Source: Vibrio proteolyticus NBRC 13287
GTDB taxonomy: Bacteria > Pseudomonadota > Gammaproteobacteria > Enterobacterales > Vibrionaceae
Direction: 5' to 3'
DNA: 64,000 nucleotides
Assembly: GCF_000467125.1 (NCBI RefSeq)
Contig: NZ_BATJ01000005.1
Location: 1-64,000, forward strand
This document shows positions 63,827 through 64,000 of this stretch, piece after piece. The first letter of the stretch is position 1, and each line of letters starts with the position of its first letter. The notes under the pieces were generated by a model. It made no database searches. It saw only the letters and a list, made by a program, of their open reading frames with translations, and had not been told where the DNA came from. A program made the translations under genes and the position numbers.

Positions 63827-64000
63827 AGGTGTATCACCAGCGCAGACAAGAATCGTACATGTTTTAAACGCCTAATCACGGGGGTCACACAGCGAGCAGC
63901 ATTAGAAAAATGGATAACTTTTAATAGGGCAAAAGTGCATGAACAGTATTTGAATGAGTAAAAGATCTAACGCATAAAGGGGCAAAACCGAGTTATCAAC
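63827..64000. other. Right end of the window, no supported gene
   Basis: A 50-codon open frame with no start (63809-63961, reading for example ITGVTQRAALEKWITFNRAK) could be the remnant of a gene, but I cannot identify it. The final bases contain no recognised site. Confidence 0.4.

Noticed and set aside
63809..63961. 50-codon open frame at the right end
   Set aside because: No start codon or ribosome-binding site and no recognisable family; may be a gene remnant but cannot be supported.
56741..64000. Shared nine-base word GTTATCAAC at the left edge of the accessory region and at the window end, as a possible island repeat
   Set aside because: Too short to be distinguished from chance, and the right copy lies at the cut edge of the window.
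63960..64000. Possible integron attC-like bases (TAACGC, GTTAT) at the window end
   Set aside because: No complete pair of R and L boxes or imperfect palindrome is present; the resemblance is only to short cores.

Overview
The window reads as a chromosomal stretch of a Vibrio, closest in feel to the V. fluvialis/V. furnissii group and probably from the second chromosome. The basis is gene content and order recalled from known vibrios: a prtV - lipase foldase - lipA - thermolabile haemolysin block like the V. cholerae chromosome II locus, a Tad/Flp pilus operon, an M9 collagenase, and dense short operons with strong terminators. No database search was possible, so species placement is an inference.

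Layout. 1-10 kb is core-like: the 3' end of transketolase, a PAS-containing chemoreceptor, an OmpA-family lipoprotein, a DsbA-like lipoprotein followed by a membrane-anchored FKBP isomerase, an RhlE-type DEAD-box helicase, ACP phosphodiesterase, a 39-codon acidic ORF, a tyrosine permease with two TyrR boxes in its promoter, and a second chemoreceptor. 10.0-22.9 kb is a complete Tad locus on the minus strand (flp, rcpC, rcpA, an rcpB-like lipoprotein, tadZ, A, B, C, D, E, F, G, an OmpA-like protein and a possible 21-residue membrane peptide), with the prepilin peptidase tadV divergent from flp and a LysR regulator convergent with tadV. 23.4-40.3 kb is an exoenzyme region: an M6 protease with a GlyGly-CTERM tail, a lipoprotein, collagenase, a sphingomyelinase translationally coupled to a lipase-foldase-like protein, a small secreted protein resembling the PrtV N-terminus followed by PrtV itself, lipase with its own foldase, and lecithinase/haemolysin. 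The hlyA/hlyB genes found beside these in V. cholerae are absent. 40.4-50.7 kb carries signalling and housekeeping genes: one canonical GGDEF protein, one with a degenerate GGDEF motif, an EmrD-like exporter, HopJ-family protein, thioesterase, a choice-of-anchor I lipoprotein, an AraC regulator, a MATE exporter, a DOPA-dioxygenase-family protein and cytochrome b561.

50.7-56.7 kb is a coherent catabolic cluster. An omega-aminotransferase, an MmsA-type CoA-acylating dehydrogenase and a glutamine-amidotransferase-like hydrolase form one minus-strand operon; an XRE-cupin regulator and a PuuC-type aminoaldehyde dehydrogenase diverge from it. Together they could take aminoaldehydes from polyamines to beta-alanine or GABA, then to a semialdehyde and acetyl-CoA.

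56.7-64.0 kb is accessory DNA. It begins exactly downstream of puuC with a two-gene module of unknown function (an exported monohaem c-type protein and a 606-residue partner). It is followed by a shortened second copy of the puuC 3' end, a dif-like Xer site, a phage-type regulator interrupted by one stop codon, and a PD-(D/E)XK nuclease / P-loop NTPase gene split by a frameshift. The last has three consecutive perfect inverted repeats upstream and looks like a restriction- or defence-type gene.
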